Positions 42,548 to 51,161 of a stretch of DNA of 64,000 nt are shown in pieces. The stretch's first letter is position 1, and each line of letters opens with the position of its first letter. Made by a program: the position numbers and the translations under genes. The notes below the pieces were generated by a model. It did not search any database. It was not told where the DNA came from and saw nothing but the letters and a program-made list of their open reading frames with translations. Source of the DNA: Streptomyces sp. SN-593 (GTDB taxonomy: Bacteria; Actinomycetota; Actinomycetes; Streptomycetales; Streptomycetaceae); NCBI RefSeq assembly GCF_016756395.1, contig NZ_AP018365.1, forward strand, positions 7,444,001 through 7,508,000. Reading direction: 5' to 3'.

Positions 42548-43815
42548 GCCGCGCTCCGTTCGGGGTCCGACAGCACCATGGCGCTCTGGAACCCGCCGAA
42601 TCCGCTGCCGACGGTCAGCACCGTGTCGGTGCGGTGCTCGCGGGCGGTGAGCGGCACGTAGTCGAGGTCGCACTCGGGATCGCGCGTGCGCAGGTTCGCC
42701 GTCGGCGGCACCACGTCGTGCCGGATCGCCAGCGCCGACGCGGCGATCTCGATGGAGCCGATGGCACCCAGCGAGTGGCCCACCATCGACTTGATCGAGC
42801 TGACCGGCACGTCGTACGCGTGCGCGCCCAGGCTCCGCTTGAACGCCGCGGTCTCGTGGCGGTCGTTCTGCTTGGTGCCGGAGCCGTGCGCGTTGACGTA
42901 GTCCACCGCGGTCGGGTCGAGCCGGGCCTCGTCGAGGGCGACCCGGATCGCCTCCGCCAGCTCCACGCCGTCCGGACGCAGTCCGGTCATGTGGAAGGCG
43001 TTGCAGCGCGAGGCGTAGCCGGCGATCTCCGCGTAGATCCGGGCGCCGCGCCGGCGGGCGGAGGCCAGCTCCTCCAGGACGAAGATGGCCGCGCCCTCGC
43101 CGAGCACGAAGCCGTTGCGGGTACCGTCGAAGGGCCGGGAGGCGTGCTCGGGGTCGTCGTTGCGGGGGGTGGTGGCCTTGATGGCGTCGAAGCAGGCCAC
43201 GGTGATGGGCGAGATGGGGGCGTCGGAGGACCCGGCGACCATGACGTCGGCACTGCCCTCGCGGATCAGCTCGACCGCGTGGCCGACGGAGTCGATGCCG
43301 GAGGTGCACCCCGTGGAGACCACCGCCGAGGGGCCCTCCGCGCCGGCGGCCCAGGCCACCTCCGCGGCGAAGGAACTCGGCACGAGGTAGTCGTACAGGT
43401 GCGGCACGGCGTAGCGGTGGTCGACCGCGGCCAGCCGGCCGCCGTCGCTGACCACCCGGTACTCCGCGTCGAGACCGGTGGTCGCACCGACCGCGCTGCC
43501 CACGGTGACACCGACCCGGTGCGGGTCGAGGGAGGCGACGTCGAGGCCGCTGTCGTCGAGCGCCTCGCGGGTGGCGGCCACCGCCAACTGGGCCGCGCGG
43601 TCCATCCGCCGGACCTCCTGCGGTCCGAGGCCGTGTGCCTCGGGGCAGAAGTCGATCTCGGCGGCGATCCGGGACCGGAACGGCGCCGGGTCGAAGAAGG
43701 TGATGCCGCGGGTCGCGGTACGGCCCTCGGAGAGCAGGCCCCAGAAGTCCTTGACGCCCACGCCGCCCGGCGCGAGGACGCCGATGCCGGTGATGACGAC
43801 GCGCCGCCCGCTCAC
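42544..43815 (-). CDS. Ketosynthase alpha of type II PKS
   Basis: 423 aa. VVITGIGVLAPGGVGVKDFW, active-site Cys in VVSTGCTSGIDSVGHA, His residues in VNAHGSGTKQNDRHE and KSMVGHSLGAIGSIE, GFGGFQSAMVLS at the end. Catalyses decarboxylative condensation of malonyl-ACP. GTG start overlaps the cyclase stop, and its stop overlaps KS-beta, so cyclase-KSa-KSb are one translational unit. Confidence 0.97.
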   Translation of the reverse strand: MSGRRVVITGIGVLAPGGVGVKDFWGLLSEGRTATRGITFFDPAPFRSRIAAEIDFCPEAHGLGPQEVRRMDRAAQLAVAATREALDDSGLDVASLDPHRVGVTVGSAVGATTGLDAEYRVVSDGGRLAAVDHRYAVPHLYDYLVPSSFAAEVAWAAGAEGPSAVVSTGCTSGIDSVGHAVELIREGSADVMVAGSSDAPISPITVACFDAIKATTPRNDDPEHASRPFDGTRNGFVLGEGAAIFVLEELASARRRGARIYAEIAGYASRCNAFHMTGLRPDGVELAEAIRVALDEARLDPTAVDYVNAHGSGTKQNDRHETAAFKRSLGAHAYDVPVSSIKSMVGHSLGAIGSIEIAASALAIRHDVVPPTANLRTRDPECDLDYVPLTAREHRTDTVLTVGSGFGGFQSAMVLSDPERSAA

Positions 43816-44141
43816 GCCGAGCCGTCCCAGTGGTAGAAGCGGGTGGCCATGGCGTCGGCCGGGGACCGCCAGGTGGCCGGGTCGTAGGCGTCGATGAAGG
43901 GTTTGAGGTCCGCGCTGATCCGCACGAAGCGCGGGTCGGTCCGCGCGTCCTCGATACGGGTGCCGCCGTCGTTCCCGTCGAAGTCCTGGAGGTGGAAGTA
44001 CAGGCCGCGGTAGAGGAACAGCTGGCGGCGCCGGGTGCCCATCCGGTGCGGCATGTCGGTGCGGTCGAAGTCGGCGAAGAGCGCGCCGACATCCTCGGCG
44101 TGGGCGGGTTCCATCCGCGCCACGATCAGGGTGCTGTGCAT
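43812..44141 (-). CDS. TcmI/JadI-type polyketide cyclase
   Basis: 109 aa. Single ferredoxin-like domain of the Cyclase_polyket family: LIVARMEPAHAEDVGALFAD, TDMPHRMGTRRRQLFLYRGL, YFHLQDFDG, DPRFVRISADLKPFIDAYDP, FYHWDG. In angucycline clusters the gene directly before KS-alpha (jadI, urdF, lanF) forms the angular ring; in tetracenomycin the relative closes later rings. Confidence 0.93.
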   Translation of the reverse strand: MHSTLIVARMEPAHAEDVGALFADFDRTDMPHRMGTRRRQLFLYRGLYFHLQDFDGNDGGTRIEDARTDPRFVRISADLKPFIDAYDPATWRSPADAMATRFYHWDGSA

Positions 44142-44328
44142 GGTGCCTTCTCTCGGTCGTTCCGTGGAAGGGGGGACGGGAGAGCGGGTGAAGGGGGAGC
44201 GGGGGCACGTCTTCGGGCCCTCCGGTCGTGGTGCCGGGGGTGGGGAGCCGGGTACGGCGGCAGGGGTGCGGAGCCTGGGCCCCGCCGCCGGGTGCGGCGG
44301 CGGTGGTGTTGCGGTGCGGAGCCGGCGG

Positions 44329-45933
44329 TCAGGCCGCGGCGGCCGGCGCCGGGCGGCGGGCCGGGCCGAACCAGCGGGCCAGGGCTTCCTCCAGGGACAG
44401 GCCGCTGCCGGGCGCGGTCCAGGCCACGTGGCCGTCGGGGCGGACCAGGACGGCGTCGGTACCCTCCAGCGGACCGGGTGCGGCGTCCGCGGTGAGCCTT
44501 GCTCCGGTTGCTCCGGTTGCTCCGGTTGCTCCGGTTGCTCCGGTTGCTCCGGTACCTCCCGTGCCGTCCGTGCCGTCCGTGCCGTCCGCCGCACCGCCGG
44601 GGCGGGGCGTGCCGGTGACGACGGTCAGCCGGTCGGTCCAGGCGCCGGCGCGGTCGCGCAGCTCGGGGTCGTCGGCGAGGTCCAGGAGCACGCCGCGGGC
44701 CGGGTGCAGCAGCGAGGCGGTGTCCGAGGGGCCGTGCGGGGTCTCCAGTTCCGCGTGCGGCAGCCGCCGCCCCAGCAGCGGGTGCGCACCGGGGCCGACG
44801 TCGTAGCGGATGTCGAGGCCGCTGACCATGCCGGCGAGGTGGCGGCCGACCGCGTCGTGGACCACCAGGTCCGCGAGCACGTCGCGCAGCGGCTGGACCT
44901 CGCTGCCGCTGAGGTAGAGCAGGCCCTGCGCACGGGTGTTGGCCAGCAGCCGCCGTCCGACCGGGTGGCGCTCGGCGTGGTAGGTGTCGAGCAGGGACCC
45001 GGGCGCGTCGCCGCGCGCCACCGCGGCCAGCTTCCAGCCGAGGTTGACGGCGTCCTGGACCCCGGTGTTCATGCCCTGGCCGCCGGCGGGCAGATGGATG
45101 TGGGCCGCGTCGCCGGCCAGCAGCACGCGCCCGCGCCGGTACTCGGTCGCCTGCCGTGCCGCGTCGCCGAACGCGCTGATCCACAGGGGCGTGGCCGCAC
45201 TGATGTCCTGGCCGGTCAACCGCTGCCAGGCGGCGGCCACTTCGGCGTACCGCAGGCCGTCCGGCCGCGCGCGGGGGCGGGCGCCCCGCTCGCAGACGAT
45301 GATGCGGTGCACCCCGTCGCCGATCGGTACCGACATCGCCATGCCGCCGGGCAGGGACTCGCCGATCGGGCGCGGCGCGATCGCGCAGTCCCCGATGTCG
45401 GCGAGGAACATCTCCGTCGTCGACTCGGTTCCCTCGAAGGCGAACCCGCCGAGTCGGCGCACGGTACTGCGGCCGCCGTCGCACCCGACCAGCCAGGACG
45501 CGCGCAGCTTGTCGCGGCCGAGCGGCCCGTCCACCGTGACGGTCACCGCGTCGGGCCCCGCGTGCAGCCCCACCAGTTCGGTGCCGCGCAGGACGCGTGC
45601 ACCCAACTCCGCGGTCCAGGCTCCGAGTACCGCCTCGGTGCGGTGCTGCGGCACGCCCCTGACGCTGAAGTGCGCGCCGTCGAGCACGCCGAAGTCCACC
45701 GGCACGCCGCCGAAGTGGCCCAGGGGGCTGGTGTCCAGGGGTCCGTAGCGCGGCAGCAGCCCGCGCTGGTCGAGGACCTCCATGGTGCGGGGGGTGAAGC
45801 CGAGCCCGCGGGACTCGCCGCTGGGCCGGTCCAGCCGGTCCAGCACCAGGACGTCGACGCCGGCCAGGCGCAGTTCGCCCGCGGCCATCAGTCCGGTGGG
45901 GCCCGCGCCGACGACGATGACGGATGCGTCCAT
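44329..45933 (-). CDS. FAD-dependent aromatic polyketide oxygenase (UrdE/PgaE class)
   Basis: 534 aa. VIVVGAGPTGLMAAGELRLA (FAD), SRGLGFTPRTMEVLDQRGLL, WLVGCDGGRSTVRRLGGFAF, VLLAGDAAHIHLPAGGQGMN, TGVQDAVNLGWKLAAVARGD, C-terminal thioredoxin-like domain. First gene of the leftward PKS operon, immediately before the cyclase, as urdE/pgaE are; would hydroxylate C12 or a nearby position. Its C-terminal linker contains a Gly-Ala-Thr run encoded by a perfect 9-bp tandem repeat. Confidence 0.9.
   Translation of the reverse strand: MDASVIVVGAGPTGLMAAGELRLAGVDVLVLDRLDRPSGESRGLGFTPRTMEVLDQRGLLPRYGPLDTSPLGHFGGVPVDFGVLDGAHFSVRGVPQHRTEAVLGAWTAELGARVLRGTELVGLHAGPDAVTVTVDGPLGRDKLRASWLVGCDGGRSTVRRLGGFAFEGTESTTEMFLADIGDCAIAPRPIGESLPGGMAMSVPIGDGVHRIIVCERGARPRARPDGLRYAEVAAAWQRLTGQDISAATPLWISAFGDAARQATEYRRGRVLLAGDAAHIHLPAGGQGMNTGVQDAVNLGWKLAAVARGDAPGSLLDTYHAERHPVGRRLLANTRAQGLLYLSGSEVQPLRDVLADLVVHDAVGRHLAGMVSGLDIRYDVGPGAHPLLGRRLPHAELETPHGPSDTASLLHPARGVLLDLADDPELRDRAGAWTDRLTVVTGTPRPGGAADGTDGTDGTGGTGATGATGATGATGATGARLTADAAPGPLEGTDAVLVRPDGHVAWTAPGSGLSLEEALARWFGPARRPAPAAAA
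44499..44587. repeat. 9-bp in-frame tandem repeats in the FAD oxygenase gene
   Basis: Six perfect TTGCTCCGG units (44499-44552) and, after a short spacer, three GTGCCGTCC units (44561-44587). On the coding strand they give repeated GAT and GTD tripeptides. Unit length 9 keeps the frame when copies are gained or lost, so the linker length may vary between strains. Confidence 0.93.
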
Positions 45934-46554
45934 GGGAGTGCCTCCTCTCGGTTGGTTCCACGGCGGGTGGAAGCGAAGGGGAAGGAGAAGGGGAAAGGGG
46001 ATGACGGGTCGCCCGGGTGACCGTCGGTCAGGCCACGGGCTCCGGCCGGTTCCGGGCGCGGCGGCCCCGACCGGCTCCGGGCGTCTGCGGCCGGGCGGTG
46101 AGGGGCCGGGCGGGCGCCCGGGAGGGGAATCGGCACGCGAGTGCGGGACCGCGAGGGGTCTCCCGCAAGTGCCGGTAAGGCGGTGCGAAGCGGGCACAGC
46201 TGCGCCGCAAAATGAGTGTGACAGCACGCTTCCGGCAGTGTCAATAGCGGATCCGAATCCCGCTCGGGGGCCCTCGGGAACCCCGCTCGGCGACCCCTGG
46301 GAAACGGGTGATCGGCTGATCACATCGAGCTTCCGCGTCCTGCCGGCGGGTGTCCACACACGCGCTTCATACCCGTGTCATTGGGCGAAACATTTGCCCG
46401 CGGAGATCGCCTGTCGCCGGCCTCTGCTTTCCTTGACGCCATGCCTCGGCGCTGCTTACTGTGCTGCCGACTCAGCTGCGAACGGCCATTCGATCCCCTC
46501 TCTCCGACCGGACAGAATTCGGATGGACCCGCCGCCGACGGAAAGGGTGTCATC
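45934..46554. other. Divergent promoter region of the PKS operon
   Basis: No gene. It lies between the leftward PKS operon and the rightward regulator pair. It contains the candidate promoter at 46215-46244 and, on the right side, the GAAAGG ribosome site of the gene at 46555. No SARP-type heptamer repeats were recognised. Confidence 0.5.
46215..46244 (-). promoter_or_regulatory. Candidate promoter of the PKS operon
   Basis: Minus strand TTGACA (complement 46239-46244), 18-bp spacer, CACACT (complement 46215-46220). The -35 is a perfect consensus; the -10 is a weak TANNNT-like match. About 280 bp before the first oxygenase gene. TGACA...TGTCA also makes an inverted pair around the spacer, which a regulator could use. 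Confidence 0.45.
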
Positions 46555-47337
46555 ATGCGCCGGCCCCTACGCGTCCCCGAGGCCCACGCACCGCTCAACA
46601 TCACCGCACCGGTCGGCGACCGCGGCGCCGCCGGCCACGCCTCATCCGCGTGCTCGCGCTGCCGCCGCGGGGTCGGCGGCGCGAGACGCGGCTCGCCCAC
46701 CCGGCCCGTGCTGTGCGGGCCGTGCGTGGAGCGGCTGCGCACCGACCTGTGCCGTGTACTCGCCCTCCACGAGGAGGCCGAGCGCGCCCTGGTCCGCTCC
46801 CCGGCATCGCTGCGCCAACGGGTCAGCGGCAGCCGGTCGGTGGGCATCGTGCTCGACGACGACTCGGTGGCGGTCCGCTCCGCGATCCGCGCCCTGCTGC
46901 TGTCGTGGACCCGGCTGGTCGCCGACGAGCGGGGAGTGGCCGGTGTTGGGGACGCCGAGGTCAGGAGCCTGCTGCGGTTCCTGGTGGCCCACCTGGAGTG
47001 GCTGGCCGGCCATCCCGCCGCGCCGGACTTCGCCGACGAGGTTGCCGAGTTGCTGGCGTCGGCCGGGCGCCGGTCCGGGGTGGGCGGTGAGGCCGCCGTC
47101 CCGCTCGGCCCCTGCCCGCAGCCGGGCTGCGGCGGGACACTGCGGGCGTCCGGCGCGGCCGTCGCCGGCGAGCCGGGGGCCGCCCGCCATGTGCGCTGCG
47201 AACACGGCCACGGCGTCACACCGCGCCAGTGGTTCCTGCTCGCCGAGCGCGGCAGGCGCGGCGCGGACCCGCGGCGCGCCGAACCTGCCGGGGCGGGCCG
47301 TCCAGGTCCGCCCGGGCGGGGAGGTGCCGCCCGGTGA
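46555..47337 (+). CDS. Cysteine-rich putative regulator next to PKS genes (OvmZ-like?)
   Basis: 260 aa. N-terminal CxxC...CxxC cluster (ACSRCRRG and LCGPCVERL, about 34-58), helical middle (VRSAIRALLLSWTRLVADER, EVRSLLRFLVAHLEWLAGHP) and C-terminal second cluster CPQPGCGGTLRA...VRCEHGHGV. This looks like a protein with two zinc-binding modules. GTGA overlap with a HTH gene. A similarly paired gene set (ovmZ-ovmW) is reported beside the angucyclinone oviedomycin genes and affects production; similarity is suggested by arrangement, not tested. No enzymatic motif. Confidence 0.6.
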   Translation: MRRPLRVPEAHAPLNITAPVGDRGAAGHASSACSRCRRGVGGARRGSPTRPVLCGPCVERLRTDLCRVLALHEEAERALVRSPASLRQRVSGSRSVGIVLDDDSVAVRSAIRALLLSWTRLVADERGVAGVGDAEVRSLLRFLVAHLEWLAGHPAAPDFADEVAELLASAGRRSGVGGEAAVPLGPCPQPGCGGTLRASGAAVAGEPGAARHVRCEHGHGVTPRQWFLLAERGRRGADPRRAEPAGAGRPGPPGRGGAAR

Positions 47338-47564
47338 ACGGTGGCCGGCGCCCCGCGCGCACCGTGCCCACGGAACTCGCCGCGCTCGCCATGGGGGTCT
47401 CCCCGGCGACCATAAGGAAATGGGCGAGCCGCGGGAAGATCACCCGCTACGGAAGCCCGCAACGCGCGGAGTACGACCTCGACGAACTCTTCGATATCGC
47501 GGCGTCGGAGAATATGGAAATCCCCGGAGGAAACCCCGGAGAAACCTCCGAAGGAGAATCCTGA
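47334..47564 (+). CDS. Small MerR/excisionase-like HTH protein
   Basis: 76 aa from GTG 47334. TVPTELAALAMGVSPATIRK, WASRGKITRYGSPQRAEYDL, DELFDIA is a MerR-like winged helix of the HTH_17 type. Acidic, glycine-rich tail. Overlaps the zinc-cluster gene by 4 bp, and both are transcribed away from the PKS operon. Probably the DNA-binding partner of the preceding protein. Confidence 0.75.
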   Translation: MNGGRRPARTVPTELAALAMGVSPATIRKWASRGKITRYGSPQRAEYDLDELFDIAASENMEIPGGNPGETSEGES

Positions 47565-47736
47565 TGAGCGCCGTCGGGCGAAGGGAAAAACGCCGGGATT
47601 CACGGGGTGAGGAGAAGTCAGGGACACGGCGAGAAACGCCTTTCGCGGCGGAGGAAGCGCCCTGGACGGTGCCCGGGTACCGGTATCCGCTCTCCCGTTC
47701 CGGGGTATCCGCGAACGGCCGGGATCGCCGCGCGTG

Positions 47737-48699
47737 TCACCCGGACACCGGGGGAATTTCCGGCACTCGCGCATCCGGTGCGGGCGGCATTTCCAGCACC
47801 ACCTTTCCCAGCGTGTGGCCGCCCTCCACCGCGCGCACCGCCTCCGCCGCCCGCGCGAAGGGCACCACCCGCGTCACCATCGGGTCCAGCGCGCCGGTGC
47901 GCACCAACTCCACGACCGCGCCCAGCAGTTCCGGGTCGCGTACCGGTCCGACTGGCGCGCCCCCCAAGGCGCGCACCGCCTCCCGGTCCGCCCCGCTGAC
48001 CAGCCTCCCGGGCCCCGCCGGCAGTCCGGCGACCTCATGAAGGACGTCTCCGCCGACCAGGTCGAGCACCCCGTCGATCCCCGCCGGCGCGGCGGCCCGG
48101 ACCCGTGCCGCCAGTCCCGGCCCGGAGGCGACGTGCGCGACCCCCAGCGCCTCGACGGCCCCCCGCTTGTCCTCGGCGCAGGAGCCGACCACCGACAGCC
48201 CGAGGTGGACCGCGACCTGCGCGGCGGCCACGCCGACGCCGCCGCCGACCCCCGTGATCAGCAGCGTGGCGCCCGGCGGCAGGGCGAGTTGGCGCACCGC
48301 GCCGTACCCGGTCGCCGCCGCTATCGGCAGCACCGCCGCGTCCGTCCAGGACACCTCCGGTGGTTTGCGGACGGCCGCGGCCGCGGCCAGCAGGGTGTAC
48401 TCGGCGTACCCGCCGGCAAAGGGCCCGCCGAGGACGGCGTCGCCCACTGCGAAACCGGTCACTCCGGGGCCGACGGCGGCTACCTCGCCCGCGGCCTCGC
48501 CGCCCATCACGGCGGGCAGCACGACCGCGGGCGCGCCGGCCGGCCTGCGACCCGAACGCCGCTTCCAGTCCACCGGGTTGACGCCGGCCGCGCGGACGGC
48601 GACGAGCAGTTGCCCGGGCCCTGGCACCGGGACCGGGAGGTCGGCGAAGTGCTCGACCTCCGGGCCGCCGAAGCTGCTGTGTACATAAGCCTTCTGCAC
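47737..48699 (-). CDS. NADPH:quinone oxidoreductase-like (zinc-free MDR family)
   Basis: About 320 aa. AGVNPVDWKRRSG, MGGEAAGEVAAVGPGVTGFA, VGDAVLG, AAVLPIAAATGYGAVRQLAL, nucleotide motif LLITGVGGGVGVAAAQVAVH, HTLGKVVLEM at the end. Reduces quinones or enones with NADPH. GTG 48699 (VQKAYVHSSFGG) has a GGGGAAA site; a TTG 21 bp earlier is possible. Divergent from the NDH-like flavoprotein with the shared TetR-type site between them. Confidence 0.86.
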   Translation of the reverse strand: MQKAYVHSSFGGPEVEHFADLPVPVPGPGQLLVAVRAAGVNPVDWKRRSGRRPAGAPAVVLPAVMGGEAAGEVAAVGPGVTGFAVGDAVLGGPFAGGYAEYTLLAAAAAVRKPPEVSWTDAAVLPIAAATGYGAVRQLALPPGATLLITGVGGGVGVAAAQVAVHLGLSVVGSCAEDKRGAVEALGVAHVASGPGLAARVRAAAPAGIDGVLDLVGGDVLHEVAGLPAGPGRLVSGADREAVRALGGAPVGPVRDPELLGAVVELVRTGALDPMVTRVVPFARAAEAVRAVEGGHTLGKVVLEMPPAPDARVPEIPPVSG

Positions 48700-48827
48700 G
48701 TGTTTCCCCGGTGTTCTCAAGTGGTTCCGCGCGGGCGGAAACCGGTCGGACGGACTTCGGGAGCGCGGCGTTCCGGGCGGCGGATCGGCAAGGCCCTCGC
48801 CCCCGATCCGGGCCGCTCACCAAAATG

Positions 48828-48866
48828 CCATGCAGATTGCACTTTACCTAAGGTGCTGGCTAGGCT
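48828..48866. promoter_or_regulatory. Candidate TetR operator, copy 2, overlapping a promoter
   Basis: CCATGCAGATTGCACTTTAC (48828-48847), matching 18 of 21 positions of the site at 22784. It overlaps a rightward promoter: TTGCAC (48837-48842), 18-bp spacer, TAGGCT (48861-48866). A repressor bound here would block the NDH-like gene and probably also the divergent quinone oxidoreductase gene. Confidence 0.6.
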
Positions 48867-48996
48867 CGACCGGAGTCCGACGGACCGTCTGTTTTCGGTC
48901 GGCGGTTCGGCATTCGACCCGCACCGCGCGCCCCGGTCGCCCATTGGCCACCGGCGTGCCCCCGGCGGAGCGCGGCACAGACAAGGAGCAGAGCGA

Positions 48997-50103
48997 ATGG
49001 GAAACACGGTTGCCGTCGTCGGCGGCGGATACGGCGGGGCGGCTTTGGCCAACGCGCTCGACGCGGACTTCGACGTGGTGCTGGTCGACCCGAAGGACGC
49101 CTTCGTCCACACGGTGGCCGCCCTGCGCGGGCTGGTCGACGAGGACTGGTCGCGGCGCATCTACTTCGGCTTCGACGGGCTGCTGCGGCGCGGTCGGCAC
49201 GTGCGCGACCGCGCGGTGGCGGTCGACGAGCACGGGGTGACCACGGCCAGGGGCCTGCGGCTGGACGCGGACTACGTCGTGCTCGCCACCGGCTCCTCTT
49301 ACCCCTACCCGGCCAAGCAGCACGACGACGACGCCGCGGCGGCCCGGGACCGGCACGCGGCGACCCGGGCCGCGCTGGCCGGCGCCGAGCGGGTCCTGCT
49401 CCTGGGGGCCGGCCCGGTCGGGCTGGAACTGGCCGGGGAGATCACCGAGCGGTGGCCGGGGCGGCGGGTGGTCCTGGTCGATCCGGCCGACGACGTGCTG
49501 GGCGGACGCTACCTGCCGGAGCTGCGCGCCACGCTGCGGGAGCAACTGAGCGAGCGGGGCGTCGAGTTCGTGTTCGGCAGCGCGCTCGACGCCGAGCCGC
49601 CGGTGCCCTTCGGCGTGCGCCGGCCGTTCACGGTGCACACGCGCGCGGGGGTGCGCGTCGACGCCGACCTGTGGTTCCGCTGCTACGGCGTCTCCCCGCT
49701 CAGCGACATGCTCGGCGGTGCCCTGGCCGCGGCGCGCCGCAGCGACGGCCACGTGGAGGTGGACGAGCACCTGCGGGTGCCGGGCGCGCCGAACGTCTTC
49801 GCGATCGGGGACGTCACCGCGGTGCCGGAGCCCAAGCGGTCGAAGGCGGCCTCCGAGCACGCCGCCGTCGTGGCTGAGAACATCGCGGCGCTGGCGGCCG
49901 GACGGAAGCCGGAGCGCGTCTACCGGCCGGGCGGTGAGGCCGTCCTGGTGCCGCTCGGCTCCACCGGCGGCGCCTCCCAGGTACCGGGTCCGGACGGACC
50001 GGTGGTACTGGGCCCCGCGGAGACGGTCCGCCACAAGGGCGGCGACCTGCTCGTCGGCCGCTATGCGGAACTCTTCGGATCGGGCGAGCCGGTGGCCGGC
50101 TGA
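48997..50103 (+). CDS. NDH-2/AIF-like FAD-dependent oxidoreductase
   Basis: 368 aa. VAVVGGGYGGAALANALDAD (FAD), second dinucleotide motif VLLLGAGPVGLELAGEI (NADH), FAIGDVTAVPEPKRSKAASE near the C-terminus. Resembles apoptosis-inducing-factor-like/type II NADH dehydrogenases; uses NADH to reduce a quinone or supply electrons. Good AAGGAG ribosome site 9 bp before ATG. In this cluster it could keep the anthraquinone product reduced or serve flavin oxygenases. Confidence 0.85.
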   Translation: MGNTVAVVGGGYGGAALANALDADFDVVLVDPKDAFVHTVAALRGLVDEDWSRRIYFGFDGLLRRGRHVRDRAVAVDEHGVTTARGLRLDADYVVLATGSSYPYPAKQHDDDAAAARDRHAATRAALAGAERVLLLGAGPVGLELAGEITERWPGRRVVLVDPADDVLGGRYLPELRATLREQLSERGVEFVFGSALDAEPPVPFGVRRPFTVHTRAGVRVDADLWFRCYGVSPLSDMLGGALAAARRSDGHVEVDEHLRVPGAPNVFAIGDVTAVPEPKRSKAASEHAAVVAENIAALAAGRKPERVYRPGGEAVLVPLGSTGGASQVPGPDGPVVLGPAETVRHKGGDLLVGRYAELFGSGEPVAG

Positions 50104-50265
50104 CCAGAGGCCGGACCACCACCGGCTGAGTGCCCGTCAGGAGCGTTTACGCACGGAGCAGTTGATCCACCGCGCGACACCGTCGCGCAGCATGTCCTTC
50201 ACGCAAGTCCGCCAGGACCGGGGGGCCGAACGGCTCCCCGGGCGCGAACGAGAGGTGGTCCACCC

Positions 50266-51069
50266 ATGGGCAACGGAACGCAGTCTCTGGCCGGGAAGGT
50301 CGCCGTGGTCACCGGCGGCGCGGGCGGCATCGGCGTCGCCACCGTGGAGGCGCTGGCCGCGGCCGGCGCCGACGTGGTGCTGGCCGACGTCGAGGACGCG
50401 CCGGTGGAGAAGGCCGCCGCGGAACTGGCCGCCAAGGGCCTGTCCGTGGTCGGCCGCACCGTGGACGTCGCCTCCGAGGACAGCGTCCGGGCGCTGGTGG
50501 ACTTCACCGTGGACACCTTCGGCGGCATCGACGTGCTGGACAACAACGCGGCCCTGACCTCGGCGATCCGTGCCGACCGCGACGTGGTGTCGATGCCGGT
50601 GGAGCTGTGGGACCGGGTACTCGCGGTGAACCTGCGCGGGCCCATGCTGCTGTGCAAGCACGCGGTTCCGGTGATGATCGCGCGCGGCGGCGGCTCGATC
50701 GTCAACATCACCAGCGGCCAGGGCCTGTCCGGCGACCGGGTGATGGTCGCCTACGGCAGCTCGAAGGGCGGGCTGGTCGCGCTGACCCGCTTCGTGGCGG
50801 CGGCCTACGGCGCGCAGGGCGTGCGCTGCAACGCCGTCGCGCCCGGGCTGATCCGCACCCCCGCGCTGGAGGCGGACATGCCGCTGCCGGTCCAGCAGAT
50901 GTTCCAGAGCGCGAACCTGATCCCGCGGCTCGGCACGCCGGAGGATGTCGCCGGCCTGGTGGTGTACCTCGCCTCGTCCGCCGCGTCGTTCATCACCGGC
51001 CAGGTGCTGCCCGTCGACGGCGGGTTCCTCGCGCACCTGCCGACGCTCTCGCCGCTGCCCGCGCACTGA
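50266..51069 (+). CDS. Short-chain dehydrogenase/reductase
   Basis: 267 aa classical SDR: VAVVTGGAGGIGVATVEALA, VLADVED, IDVLDNNAALTSA (NNA in place of NNAG), IVNITSGQGLSGDRVMVAYG, SSKGGLVALTRF (YxxxK), GVRCNAVAPGLIRTPAL, SFITGQVLPVDGGF. Probably NAD(H)-dependent ketone reduction or alcohol oxidation of a late intermediate. 162 bp after the flavoprotein gene, ends at a strong terminator. Confidence 0.87.
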   Translation: MGNGTQSLAGKVAVVTGGAGGIGVATVEALAAAGADVVLADVEDAPVEKAAAELAAKGLSVVGRTVDVASEDSVRALVDFTVDTFGGIDVLDNNAALTSAIRADRDVVSMPVELWDRVLAVNLRGPMLLCKHAVPVMIARGGGSIVNITSGQGLSGDRVMVAYGSSKGGLVALTRFVAAAYGAQGVRCNAVAPGLIRTPALEADMPLPVQQMFQSANLIPRLGTPEDVAGLVVYLASSAASFITGQVLPVDGGFLAHLPTLSPLPAH

Positions 51070-51090
51070 CCCGCGGGACGCGGGCACGAC

Positions 51091-51129
51091 GAGGCCCGGG
51101 GACTCCGCCGGTCGGAGTCCCCGGGCCTC
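51091..51129. terminator. Strong bidirectional terminator
   Basis: 17-bp perfect stem (GAGGCCCGGGGACTCCG / complement) with a CCGGT loop, between the convergent SDR (ends 51069) and FAD oxygenase (ends 51162) genes. Confidence 0.88.
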
Positions 51130-51161
51130 CGCACGTCACCGTGCCGCGGCACGGCCCGCGG

